64,000 nt of DNA from Cupriavidus sp. EM10 (GTDB taxonomy: Bacteria; Pseudomonadota; Gammaproteobacteria; Burkholderiales; Burkholderiaceae). The translations under genes were made by a program, and so were the position numbers. The notes under the pieces are model-generated. The model was not told the origin of the DNA and ran no database searches. It saw only the letters and a list, made by a program, of their open reading frames with translations. Within the stretch, counting starts at the first letter, position 1. Every line of letters begins with the position of its first letter. This document shows positions 1-7,075 of this stretch, in pieces. Where the stretch lies: positions 3,508,501 through 3,572,500 of the forward strand of contig NZ_CP076060.1 of NCBI RefSeq assembly GCF_018729255.1. Direction: 5' to 3'.

Positions 1-238
1 CCAGGCTGAAGTAGAACGTGTGGTTCGGGTCCGACGGATCGTGCGGATGCCGCTTGAGCGCTTCCTTCCAGGAAATGTGCTCGCCCTTGTATTCGATGAC
101 GCGTTCGCCCTCGGCAATGGCGCCAATCGCGTACACACCCCTGCCATGCACGCCGGACTGGCGCACCTCGATGCGATCGCTGGCGGTCTTCTTCTTGCCT
201 GGCTTCAGTTCCCTGGCGTCGTTGGCCTTGTCCGACAT
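1..238 (-). CDS. SET-domain protein, N-terminal part (runs off left edge)
   Basis: Reading leftward from an ATG at 238, the frame stays open to the window edge and gives 79 residues. After a lysine-rich start of about 20 residues (GKKKTASDRIEVRQS) comes GVHGRGVYAIGAIAEGERVI followed by EYKGE. That is the opening of a SET domain (G-x-G-x-a/G-V-x-A with downstream E-Y-x-G-E). Known SET proteins are S-adenosylmethionine-dependent lysine methyltransferases; bacterial members are mostly uncharacterised. The catalytic NHxC and tyrosine motifs would lie outside the window, so activity cannot be judged. Its 5' end faces the repeat-rich non-coding region next to hupB. Confidence 0.85.
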   Translation of the reverse strand, partial: MSDKANDARELKPGKKKTASDRIEVRQSGVHGRGVYAIGAIAEGERVIEYKGEHISWKEALKRHPHDPSDPNHTFYFSL

Positions 239-359
239 TCTGATGTTCCTGCGGTGGTGGTGCCGGTCCAGTCCGGCGCGAACCGGATGATACCCGCGCG
301 GCTGTGTCAGGTATACGCATCATCCCCGCCTCCGGCATCGGAGCCGCCACGTATACCGA

Positions 360-390
360 TGTGGATAACCGGGCCCGTTTTTGTGGATAA
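360..390 (-). promoter_or_regulatory. Two perfect DnaA boxes, same orientation, 22 bp apart
   Basis: TGTGGATAA at 360-368 and again at 382-390 is the reverse complement of the DnaA-box consensus TTATCCACA, with no mismatch in either copy. Start-to-start distance is 22 bp, about two helical turns. DnaA binding is inferred from the consensus. Confidence 0.75.
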
Positions 391-563
391 GCGCATGGGT
401 TTGGTGTGGGCTGCCTGGGGCTGGCATGGGGACCGTATACGAACAACTTGGGCGGTATACGTCCCTCATCCCATCCAGAGGGATGAGTCATCCACGCGGT
501 CCAACACTTCATCCCTGTGCTTTCGGTATACGTAAACGCCTGAGCCGATTGAGGTATACCGGG

Positions 564-572
564 TTATCCACA
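564..572 (+). promoter_or_regulatory. Perfect DnaA box
   Basis: TTATCCACA on the plus strand, facing the pair at 360-390 and directly followed by a GC-rich spacer and an AT-rich run. Confidence 0.75.
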
Positions 573-640
573 GAAACCGGGGTGGTTTACCTATCACTAC
601 TATCTGTATACATGAAAGAAAGATGTAAACCATACGCAGG
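573..640. other. AT-rich segment with DnaA-trio-like triplets (candidate unwinding element)
   Basis: After the DnaA box comes a GC-rich spacer (573-585), then an AT-rich stretch containing CTATCACTACTATC (591-604). On the complementary strand this reads 3'-GAT-AGT-GAT-GAT-AG, resembling the DnaA-trio repeats (3'-GAT-5' type) of the basal unwinding system described for bacterial origins. About two thirds of 583-636 is A/T in an otherwise strongly GC-rich region. GTTTAC (585), GTATAC (606) and GTAAAC (625) lie inside it. The order box, GC spacer, trios is as expected; the role is inferred. Confidence 0.4.
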
Positions 641-665
641 AGGATCGCGCCGGGGCCGTATACCT

Positions 666-714
666 GCCGGAGGCAAGACGCGCAGAGGTGGCCTCCGGCC
701 TGACGGCCTTTTTT
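666..714 (+). terminator. Possible rho-independent terminator, plus strand
   Basis: GCCGGAGGC (666-674) pairs perfectly with GCCTCCGGC (691-699); a second short GGCC stem (697-708) leads into six T (709-714). The T-run is not directly adjacent to the longer stem, so efficiency is uncertain. No upstream protein gene explains it; a short transcript from the origin-like region would. Confidence 0.4.
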
Positions 715-723
715 GTGGTGATG

Positions 724-750
724 AAAAAACAGGCACTTCGTGGAAGTGCC
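724..750 (-). terminator. Rho-independent terminator, minus strand
   Basis: Read on the minus strand, GGCACTTC, loop CAC and GAAGTGCC (750-732) form a perfect 8-bp stem, followed after three bases by six T (729-724). It would end a leftward transcript starting to the right of 750. No leftward gene is recognisable there. Confidence 0.6.
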
Positions 751-851
751 GCCCCAACCCCCGAATCCATGGCGACCCTACGAGAAGGCGCGGTATACGT
801 CGCCCCGTCGCCCGAGCGCCGCGTCGAGCGATCGACTGCGCCGTGAGAAGC

Positions 852-877
852 CCGTAAGGCCCGTAAGGCCCGTATAC
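852..877. repeat. 9-bp tandem repeat running into GTATAC
   Basis: CCGTAAGGC is repeated at 852-860 and 861-869, and a third partial copy becomes CCGTATACGGC, which carries the GTATAC at 872. This suggests the palindromes and short tandem repeats evolve together. Confidence 0.5.
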
Positions 878-1003
878 GGCCCTCGGCAGGCGTATACGCT
901 CCGGTGGGCTATCCGAACGCCCCAAACGCGTCCTGAGCCGTATACGCGGCGCCAGGCCCGTATACCGTTGCTCGCCCTGTCCCGGGCCACCCCCGGCGTG
1001 AAG

Positions 1004-1033
1004 GGGGCGTAAAGGGGCATAAAGGGGCGTAAG
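1004..1033 (+). repeat. 10-bp tandem repeat, three copies
   Basis: GGGGCGTAAA (1004-1013), GGGGCATAAA (1014-1023) and GGGGCGTAAG (1024-1033) are exact 10-bp tandem units between the GTATAC cluster and hupB. Function unknown; the helical period would place any bound protein on one DNA face. Confidence 0.6.
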
Positions 1034-1242
1034 AGGCCGTTTCTCCCGCTCGCCTTTTCCGCAAAAAACCCGCCAACCTTGACCTGACGCGGCCTGCGCG
1101 GCATGGGCCGGTAACAAACTGTTCCCGGTGCGGCGTGTCCGACACGGTATGATGTGGCCCGCGGCGTCTTTGCCGGGGCGGCTTGCAGCCAAGCCCCCCG
1201 GTCAGGACGTCAGTGTTTTTTCAACTCGATACGGAGTGAAGC

Positions 1243-1521
1243 ATGACGAAAACCGAACTGATCGACGCGATCGCAGCTGGCGTGGACGGTCTGACCAAGG
1301 CCAAGGCCGAGCAAGCCCTGAACGTGACCCTGAACGCCATCATGGATGCCGTGGCCAAGGGCGAGACCCTGAGCCTGATCGGCTTTGGTACCTTCAGCAA
1401 GGGCGAACGTGGCGAGCGCATGGCCCGCAACCCGCGCACCGGCGAAGAAATCAAGGTGGAAGCTGCGAAGACCGTGAAGTTCAAGGCAGGTCAGAAGTTC
1501 AAGGACGCCGTCAACCAGTAA
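1243..1521 (+). CDS. hupB: HU-type DNA-binding protein
   Basis: A 92-residue protein matching the HU/IHF family over its whole length: helical dimerisation half (residues 1-40), then GFGTF (47-51) and the DNA-contacting arm with RNPRTG (62-67). HU is a non-specific nucleoid protein that bends DNA, and it assists DnaA-dependent unwinding in E. coli. The arm sequence and lack of a long C-terminal tail point to HU rather than IHF. The ATG follows a GGAG about 8 bases upstream. A TATGAT at 1148-1153 is a possible -10 with no good -35. It sits between the DnaA-box/GTATAC cluster and the 12-bp array, which makes a link to replication control attractive but unproven. Confidence 0.95.
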   Translation: MTKTELIDAIAAGVDGLTKAKAEQALNVTLNAIMDAVAKGETLSLIGFGTFSKGERGERMARNPRTGEEIKVEAAKTVKFKAGQKFKDAVNQ

Positions 1522-1614
1522 TGCCGACGGGCAGCTTGTCCGCCCGGTTCGCATGACCCCGCCGTGCCGCCGCCAGAGCCCGAAAGCGGCGCAGGTGCGC
1601 AGCGCGCGGGGACG

Positions 1615-1623
1615 TTATCCACA
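1615..1623 (+). promoter_or_regulatory. Perfect DnaA box downstream of hupB
   Basis: TTATCCACA with no mismatch, in the 346-bp gap between hupB and the DUF2272 lipoprotein gene. It is the fourth perfect DnaA box within 1.3 kb. Confidence 0.65.
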
Positions 1624-1786
1624 CCATTTTTCCCCCAGCTCCGCGTGGAGAATCGCACAGCTGGCCGGGCCACTTCACAGGCCCGCCGCAACCACGCGAA
1701 AATGTCATCCACGCTTGGCTGATCAAGGCCTTGCGCGAGATCAGGAATCACGAGCCTGACATGCCGTTCCGCTTGCCGCAGCGCAC

Positions 1787-1843
1787 ATTTCCACAGCCTT
1801 ATTCACAGCGCTTTCCACACAAACTTCCACAGCATTCTCCACA
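1787..1843 (+). repeat. Array of five DnaA-box-like motifs at exact 12-bp spacing
   Basis: YCACA cores start at 1791, 1803, 1815, 1827 and 1839, each exactly 12 bp after the last. The 9-mers ending in each core are ATTTCCACA, TTATTCACA, CTTTCCACA, ACTTCCACA and TTCTCCACA. The second fits TTWTNCACA fully, three differ at one base and one at two. Such regularity resembles iterons or ordered DnaA-box arrays. Twelve bases also equals four codons, so remnant coding is conceivable, but no start codon supports it. Confidence 0.55.
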
Positions 1844-1867
1844 GGCGCGCAGGCGTACCTGGCAGGG

Positions 1868-2746
1868 GTGATCGGGGTGGTGGCGCTGGCCGTGCTGTGC
1901 GGCTGCAGTAGCGCGCCGCCGCGTACCGCCCGTCCCCAGGCCGTGCCGTTGCCGGACTACGATCGCGTGGTGACGCCACCCGGCGCCACGGCGCGCGAGC
2001 GGATCGTCGACATCGCCCTGCAGGAATGGCGCAAATGGGGCAGCCAGGTGGTGCACATCGGCCGTGACGATTCGGCCTGCGTGACCCACAGCCCGCTGTC
2101 CGCCCCGGCGGCGGCGCTGCCGGCCAATGTCACGGGCGTCAACGGCGCGGCGGCGCCGCCGTCGGCCGACGTCGACATGGAAGAGGATGGCGACAGCCAA
2201 TGCCTGCGTTTTCCGGATGGCACGGGTATGGAGGCCACGCCGCAGGGATGCCGGATGGCCCAGCGCTACTGGGGCATCGTCGGCGAGGCGCCCGACTGCC
2301 GCCAGGTGACGCAGGGGGCGTGGGCGTGGTCGGCCGTGTTCATCTCGTGGGTGATGCGAAAGGCCGGGCTCGATAACAACCAGTTCCTGACGGGCCAGTC
2401 CCATTCGATGTACGTCGTCGATGCGCGCGACGGCATCCTGCCGCGTCCGGCCTTCCATGTGGAACCGGTGCCCGGGGTGCCCCGCCCCGGCGACATGATC
2501 TGCGCGGGCCGCGGACGCGACAAATATCTGTCGGATCCGTCCGAGATCGGTTTCGGCACCACGCCGATGCACTGCGACATCGTGGTCGAGGTGGATCGCG
2601 CCGCCAACGTGGTCAAGGCGATTGGCGGCAATGTCCAGCAATCGGTATCGATGGATGTGATCGACCTGAACGACGCTGGCCAGCTCGACGGCTTCACGAA
2701 TTCGCACATGCCCTGGCTGCTGATCCTGCGCAACGACCTGCAGTAA
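1868..2746 (+). CDS. DUF2272 lipoprotein
   Basis: A 292-residue protein starting at GTG. A hydrophobic run ends in a lipobox-like LCGC (about residues 10-13), suggesting an outer-membrane lipoprotein. The body matches the DUF2272 family: IVDIALQEWRKWG near residue 43, WAWSAVFISWVMRKAG in the middle, then HSMYVVDA, RPGDMICA and HCDIVVEV. The spaced WS, GD and HCDIV motifs resemble the NlpC/P60/CHAP cysteine-peptidase layout, so a cell-wall role is possible but unproven. The frame is open upstream through the 12-bp array without an ATG. The GTG start lacks the usual positive charges before the hydrophobic core, so the start is uncertain. Confidence 0.7.
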   Translation: MIGVVALAVLCGCSSAPPRTARPQAVPLPDYDRVVTPPGATARERIVDIALQEWRKWGSQVVHIGRDDSACVTHSPLSAPAAALPANVTGVNGAAAPPSADVDMEEDGDSQCLRFPDGTGMEATPQGCRMAQRYWGIVGEAPDCRQVTQGAWAWSAVFISWVMRKAGLDNNQFLTGQSHSMYVVDARDGILPRPAFHVEPVPGVPRPGDMICAGRGRDKYLSDPSEIGFGTTPMHCDIVVEVDRAANVVKAIGGNVQQSVSMDVIDLNDAGQLDGFTNSHMPWLLILRNDLQ

Positions 2747-2874
2747 ACGCAGCAATAACGACCTCAGGCAGGCCGATTCGGTACTGGGAGTCGTTTCTCA
2801 ACATCGCCCTGTTGCATTGACGGGCCCTGGCGTGCCGCGAAACACTGCGCGATCGTATTTCGACGATTTCTCGC

Positions 2875-3651
2875 ATGTCCGCTGCAGCGCCCTCCTCCTC
2901 CCCGTCTTCGTCCGTCCAGCATTCCACTCCCGATATCGCGCGCCGCCTGGTGGCCGAAGCACTGGGTACGGCCCTGCTGGTGGCCATCGTGGTCGGCTCC
3001 GGCATTCGCGCGGAACGGCTCGCCGCCGGCGATACCGCGCTGGCCCTGCTCTGCAATGCGCTGGCCACGGGCGCCGGGCTGATCGCGCTGCTGGTCTCGC
3101 TGGGGCCGGTGTCGGGCGGACATTTCAACCCGGTGGTCAGCCTGTCGAACCTGGTGCAGGGGCGACTCTCGCCGCGCGAGGCGGCCGGCTATGTGCTGGT
3201 GCAACTGGCGGGCGCCATACTGGGCGTGATGGCTGCGCATGCGATGTTCGGCCTGCCGGCGCTGTCGATGTCGACGCAGGCCCGCACCGGCTTGCCGATG
3301 TGGTGGAGCGAGTGCCTGGCGTCGTTCGGCCTGATCGGGCTGGCTATCGCCACCGGTAGGTCGCGGCCCGGGCTGGTGCCGTTTGTGGTGGCCAGCTATA
3401 TCACCGCGGGTTACTGGTTTACATCGTCGACGTCATTCGCAAACCCCGCTCTGACGCTGGCCTGCGCACTCACCAATACCTTCACGGGTATTCGTATGAT
3501 GGATGTTCCGGCTTTCCTTTTGGCTCAGATATTCGGTGCGATGAATGCCACGCTGGTATTCCACTGGCTGTGCCCGCCCCCGCCGTCCGTGCCGGAAGCG
3601 GTATTTGGAGGCCGATGGAAGGGGCGCGCCCGGCTTACCAGCGCCGATTGA
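2875..3651 (+). CDS. Aquaporin-like MIP family channel
   Basis: A 258-residue membrane protein with the two-fold MIP architecture. The first half-helix carries NPV (85-87, in SGGHFNPVVSL) and the second NPA (190-192, in SFANPALTLA). MIP channels pass water, glycerol or small neutral solutes across the inner membrane. The Arg that normally follows the second NPA, part of the selectivity filter, is Leu here. The usual first NPA is NPV, so substrate preference may differ from classical aquaporins. No arsenic-resistance genes are adjacent. The 3' end overlaps the convergent gene by 17 bp. Confidence 0.85.
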   Translation: MSAAAPSSSPSSSVQHSTPDIARRLVAEALGTALLVAIVVGSGIRAERLAAGDTALALLCNALATGAGLIALLVSLGPVSGGHFNPVVSLSNLVQGRLSPREAAGYVLVQLAGAILGVMAAHAMFGLPALSMSTQARTGLPMWWSECLASFGLIGLAIATGRSRPGLVPFVVASYITAGYWFTSSTSFANPALTLACALTNTFTGIRMMDVPAFLLAQIFGAMNATLVFHWLCPPPPSVPEAVFGGRWKGRARLTSAD

Positions 3652-5284
3652 GCTGGACGCCGAAGATCGAGCCGCTGGTCTGCGTTGCCCAGGCGTCGGC
3701 CGGCGCCGCGAAGGTGATGCCGTCCACGTCGTTGGCGCGGCTATAGGTGTAGAAGGCCCGGAGGTTCGCGTTGCCGGTCGCCTTGCCCAGCGTCATCGTC
3801 GGCGCGACGGTAACGGCGGTGCGCTGGCCGCCCACGCCAAACCCCGACGAAATCTGGTCGTGCGCCACTTCGAAGGTCAGCCTGAACTGGTCATTGGCCA
3901 CGAAAGCCGGGCGCACGCGCGTGGCGGCCCATTGCAGCGTGCCAAGGCCGGACCGATCGAGCTGCAGGCTCGATTCCACCGACCCGGCCAGGCCCGAGCG
4001 GCCCTTCCACTCCATCGATTCCGAAACGCGCACCCGCGACAGCGCGTTGCCCATGCCCGAATAGCCGGTCATGGCCGTGCGCGAGCCCTGGCCGTACTGG
4101 AAGCCCAGGCGGTTGGTACCGTACAGCACGCCCTTCTGCTCGTGCATGGCCGACGCCCACCAGGCGCTGCCGGTGTCCTCGATCTGCGACAGCGGCTCTA
4201 CCCGCGTGAAGCCGACCCGCACCGAACCCTTGTCATTGGTGTCGATCGGGGTGGAGAGCACCGAGTGATAGCTGGGAAGCTTCGCCCCATTTAGGTCATT
4301 ACGCGCGGTGTATTGATAACTCACGCCCAAATCGCCCACTTTGGCATTGTCGATGCCGAAGCGCATCGACGGGGAGTTTGGCGGCAGGAGGCCCGACGAC
4401 ATCAGGAACGGATTGCTGTCGCGGCGCCCTGCCCAGACGCTGGCGCCATCGAGCACGGACAGCCCCGACAGGCCACTGACCGATGTATAGAAATTCGGCA
4501 CCAGCGCGTATGGGTCCACGGCGGCGGCATTGCCGTTGACCGACGTGGCATTGGTGCCCTTGGCCTGCGCGACCAGCTGGACCTGTGCGCCGCCGCCGAT
4601 ATCGGCCACCGATTCGCGGATCTTGACCTCGCCCGAACTGGTGCAGGCCAGGCCCTGCCCGAACCCTGCCGACGGCGTGCCCCCGCCCGGACACGCGCGC
4701 TGCGTGCCGGCGCGGTCTTCCACGGCGGCACGGCCGCTGTAGCCAAGCCGCCAGACCGAATCGCCTGCGGGATCGTCCGCCGGAAGTTGCGAACGCAGCA
4801 CTGGCGGTGCATCGGATGGGGTGTCCGGCGTGATATCGCCGTTCTCTGGGTCGCTTGCCGGATTGCGTGCCGTCGTCTGCGCATCGCGTTGCGGCAGCGC
4901 CGGGAATTCGCCCAGCCGGTGCGGAAACAGCACCACGGGCGGGGGTGGCGGGGGCGGCGGTGCCAGCGAGTCGGGCGGACCGACGAAGTCGGGATTCTCC
5001 ACGGCCGGCGCGGCGGCCGGTGCCTCTGCGGTCTCGGCGGCATTGGCTGACTGGATCAGGTCCGCCAGCGGGTCGGTGGGTGCAGCGGTGGGTACGGCGG
5101 CAGGCGCGATGCCGGCAGCCACGGCAGAGGTCACTTGCTGGGTTGTGCTCTGCGCAATCAACGGCGGGGGTGCCACCGAAGTACCGGTCTGCGCGCATGC
5201 GGTGACGCCCCACGCGGCCATGACGGCCAGCGCCAGGCGGCGACGGCAAAACAGACGGGAGGGAGGCAGGACGGATTGCAGCAT
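3635..5284 (-). CDS. Unknown exported protein, possible lipoprotein with beta-rich C-terminus
   Basis: About 549 residues from the ATG at 5284, which places the basic CRRRLALAVMAAWG segment near the N-terminus; an upstream start at 5305 is possible. The hydrophobic run ends in VTAC, which fits a lipobox, so either lipoprotein or ordinary secretion is possible. Residues up to about 200 are rich in Ala, Pro and Thr, including a run of eight prolines. The rest alternates polar and aromatic residues (for example VSYQYTARNDLN and LRAFYTYSRAND) and ends in NRRW. A terminal aromatic residue and such strands suggest an outer-membrane beta-barrel, though barrel plus lipobox is unusual. I do not recognise the family. 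Confidence 0.6.
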   Translation of the reverse strand: MLQSVLPPSRLFCRRRLALAVMAAWGVTACAQTGTSVAPPPLIAQSTTQQVTSAVAAGIAPAAVPTAAPTDPLADLIQSANAAETAEAPAAAPAVENPDFVGPPDSLAPPPPPPPPVVLFPHRLGEFPALPQRDAQTTARNPASDPENGDITPDTPSDAPPVLRSQLPADDPAGDSVWRLGYSGRAAVEDRAGTQRACPGGGTPSAGFGQGLACTSSGEVKIRESVADIGGGAQVQLVAQAKGTNATSVNGNAAAVDPYALVPNFYTSVSGLSGLSVLDGASVWAGRRDSNPFLMSSGLLPPNSPSMRFGIDNAKVGDLGVSYQYTARNDLNGAKLPSYHSVLSTPIDTNDKGSVRVGFTRVEPLSQIEDTGSAWWASAMHEQKGVLYGTNRLGFQYGQGSRTAMTGYSGMGNALSRVRVSESMEWKGRSGLAGSVESSLQLDRSGLGTLQWAATRVRPAFVANDQFRLTFEVAHDQISSGFGVGGQRTAVTVAPTMTLGKATGNANLRAFYTYSRANDVDGITFAAPADAWATQTSGSIFGVQLNRRW

Positions 5285-5672
5285 GGGCACAACTGGGGGC
5301 ACCACGGCAGGGCCACCAACATAGGGGCCTCACAGGGGCCGGCGTGGAAGAACTCCCGAGGGAGGGCTCATTTTTAACAGGCGAACTTTTTGACCGCAAG
5401 CCGGGTTACAAAATCCCGCGCCATCGTCACAAAGCGTTGGAAATGCGTCTGGATTCCCACATTGCGAAACCCGCACCGCACCGTTTCGAAGCATGCATCG
5501 GTACCGTGGCAAAACCGTTGCGGAAGTGCTGAATTCCTAGCGAAAACCCCCATCCGGCAGGGCGTCCGTGCTGAAAAAGCCACCGCTATAATCGACCGAC
5601 CTGTCTACCGCGCAACACAATTGGCGGGTGCAAGGCAGTCACGCATACATATCTATAAAAGAGGAGATGTCC
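5285..5672. other. Intergenic region with possible promoter of the TRAP receptor gene
   Basis: Between divergent genes. TATAAT at 5587-5592 is a perfect -10 match, but no good -35 lies 16-18 bp upstream. GAGGAG at 5661-5666 is the ribosome binding site of the next gene. I see no other feature or small gene. Confidence 0.4.
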
Positions 5673-6812
5673 ATGGAACGTCGTTCCTTCCTGTTGAAGG
5701 CTTCGGCCGTAGCAGCCACGGGTGCGCTTGCCGCCTGCGGCAAGGAAGACAAGCCCGCGGCCCCGGCCGCAGCGGCCAGCGCGCCCGGCGCACCGGCCGT
5801 GGTCGGCAGCAATCCGGCGGTGGAATGGCGCCTGGCGTCCAGCTTCCCGAAGTCGCTCGACACCATCTACGGCGCGGCCGAACTGCTGAGCCAGCGCGTG
5901 AAGGAACTGACCGACGGCAAGTTCAACATCAAGGTATTCGCGGCCGGTGAAATCGTGCCGGGCCTGCAGGTGCTGGACGCCGTGCAGAACCAGACCGTGC
6001 AGATCGGTCACACGGCCGGCTACTACTACTTCGGCAAGAACCCGACGCTGTGCTTCGACACGACGATTCCGTTCGGCCTGACGGCTCGCCAGCAGAACGC
6101 CTGGATGATGCAGGGCAACGGCATGAAGCTGATGCGCGAATTCTTCAAGGAATACAACGTCGTCAACTTCATGGGCGGTAACACGAATGCCCAGATGGGC
6201 GGCTGGTTCCGCAAGGAAATCAAGACCGTGGCCGACCTGCAGGGCCTGAAGTACCGCGTGGCCGGCTTTGCCGGCGTGGTGCTGTCGCGCCTGGGCGTGG
6301 TGCCGCAGCAGATTGCCGGCGGCGACATCTATCCCGCGCTGGAAAAGGGCACGATCGACGCGGCCGAATGGGTGGGCCCGTACGACGACGAGAAGCTTGG
6401 CTTCTACAAGGTGGCACCGTACTACTACTACCCGGGCTGGTGGGAAGGCAGCGCGCAGCTGTCGTTCTACGCATCGCAACCCGAGTACGACAAGCTGCCG
6501 GCACTCTACAAGCGTGCGCTGGAGACGGCCACCATCGAGGCGCACACCAACATGATGGCCAAGTACGACACCGTCAACCCGCAGGCGCTGGCCCGCCTGC
6601 TGGAAAACGGCGTGAAGCTGCGTCCGTTCTCGAAGGAGATCATGGAGGCGTGCTTCAAGGCCACGCAGGAAGCGTACGCCGACGAAAGCGCCAAGAACCC
6701 GTCGTTCAAGAAGATCTTTGACGACTGGCGCGTGTTCCGCAACAACGAGGCGGCCTGGTTCAACGTGGCCGAGCAGGCGTTCGCGCAGTTCAGCTACGCA
6801 CGCAAGCTGTAA
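5673..6812 (+). CDS. TRAP transporter periplasmic substrate-binding protein (DctP family)
   Basis: A 379-residue protein from the ATG six bases after GAGGAG; an in-frame ATG at 5667 abuts the Shine-Dalgarno and is less likely. The N-terminus MERRSFLLKAS is a twin-arginine signal and is followed by LAAC, a lipobox. The mature part has the DctP fold, with WRLASSFPKSLDTIYGAAE, LTDGKFNIKVFAAGEIVPG, the solute-contacting region GGNTNAQMGGWFRKEI and the tyrosine-rich FYKVAPYYYYPGWWEG. It is closest in style to the subfamily annotated for mannitol, chloroaromatics or 2-oxo acids. The membrane subunits DctQ and DctM are not adjacent, so it is an orphan receptor here. Confidence 0.9.
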   Translation: MERRSFLLKASAVAATGALAACGKEDKPAAPAAAASAPGAPAVVGSNPAVEWRLASSFPKSLDTIYGAAELLSQRVKELTDGKFNIKVFAAGEIVPGLQVLDAVQNQTVQIGHTAGYYYFGKNPTLCFDTTIPFGLTARQQNAWMMQGNGMKLMREFFKEYNVVNFMGGNTNAQMGGWFRKEIKTVADLQGLKYRVAGFAGVVLSRLGVVPQQIAGGDIYPALEKGTIDAAEWVGPYDDEKLGFYKVAPYYYYPGWWEGSAQLSFYASQPEYDKLPALYKRALETATIEAHTNMMAKYDTVNPQALARLLENGVKLRPFSKEIMEACFKATQEAYADESAKNPSFKKIFDDWRVFRNNEAAWFNVAEQAFAQFSYARKL

Positions 6813-6852
6813 GACCCGACAAACGTAGCGCCTGTCGGGCGCGCGTTACCGA

Positions 6853-6892
6853 ACACCCTGACACGCCGGTCCCCGGCAGTCAGGGTGTTTTT
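6853..6892 (+). terminator. Rho-independent terminator after TRAP receptor
   Basis: ACACCCTGAC (6853-6862) pairs perfectly with GTCAGGGTGT (6879-6888), followed by a T-run to 6892. Confidence 0.85.
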
Positions 6893-7075
6893 GCTTGCGG
6901 GCCGTGCAGTGCATGCGGGAACCCCTTTCGAGCCGGCAAGCGGCGCTTTCCTTCGTTTCTGCTGTTGATCAAGTATGGCTCCCGGCATGACTCCTATCCT
7001 CTGTGGTTTCTCATTTTGTGAAATCAATTGGAGGTATGGATATGGAGCGGATACCAGAACGACGTCCGATAAGAT

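Larger units (their letters stand above)
311..965. other. Origin-like locus: GTATAC/GTWWAC cluster with DnaA boxes
   Basis: No convincing gene lies between the SET gene (start 238) and hupB (1243). GTATAC occurs at 311, 351, 435, 455, 526, 554, 606, 658, 793, 872, 892, 940 and 960. GTAAAC is at 532 and 625 and GTTTAC at 585, making 16 GTWWAC sites in 655 bp. The copies at 526 and 532 abut. Spacing of 20 bp recurs three times and 52 bp twice. Three perfect DnaA boxes (360, 382, 564) and an AT-rich stretch (583-640) lie inside. GTWWAC is, to my knowledge, an adenine-methylation motif in Burkholderiaceae, so the layout recalls clustered GATC at E. coli oriC. A chromosomal origin, a DnaA-titrating locus or a methylation-sensitive regulatory region are all possible. 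Confidence 0.55.

Noticed and set aside
311..965. CRISPR-like array
   Set aside because: Repeats are 6 bp with irregular spacing and no cas genes; not CRISPR.
587..1192. Open frames across the GTATAC region on both strands
   Set aside because: Overlapping Arg/Gly/Pro-rich frames in every phase with no start signal or conserved pattern; expected in GC-rich repeats.
1787..1867. Upstream coding extension of the DUF2272 lipoprotein through the 12-bp array
   Set aside because: Frame is open but has no ATG/GTG with a ribosome site, and would bury the signal peptide.
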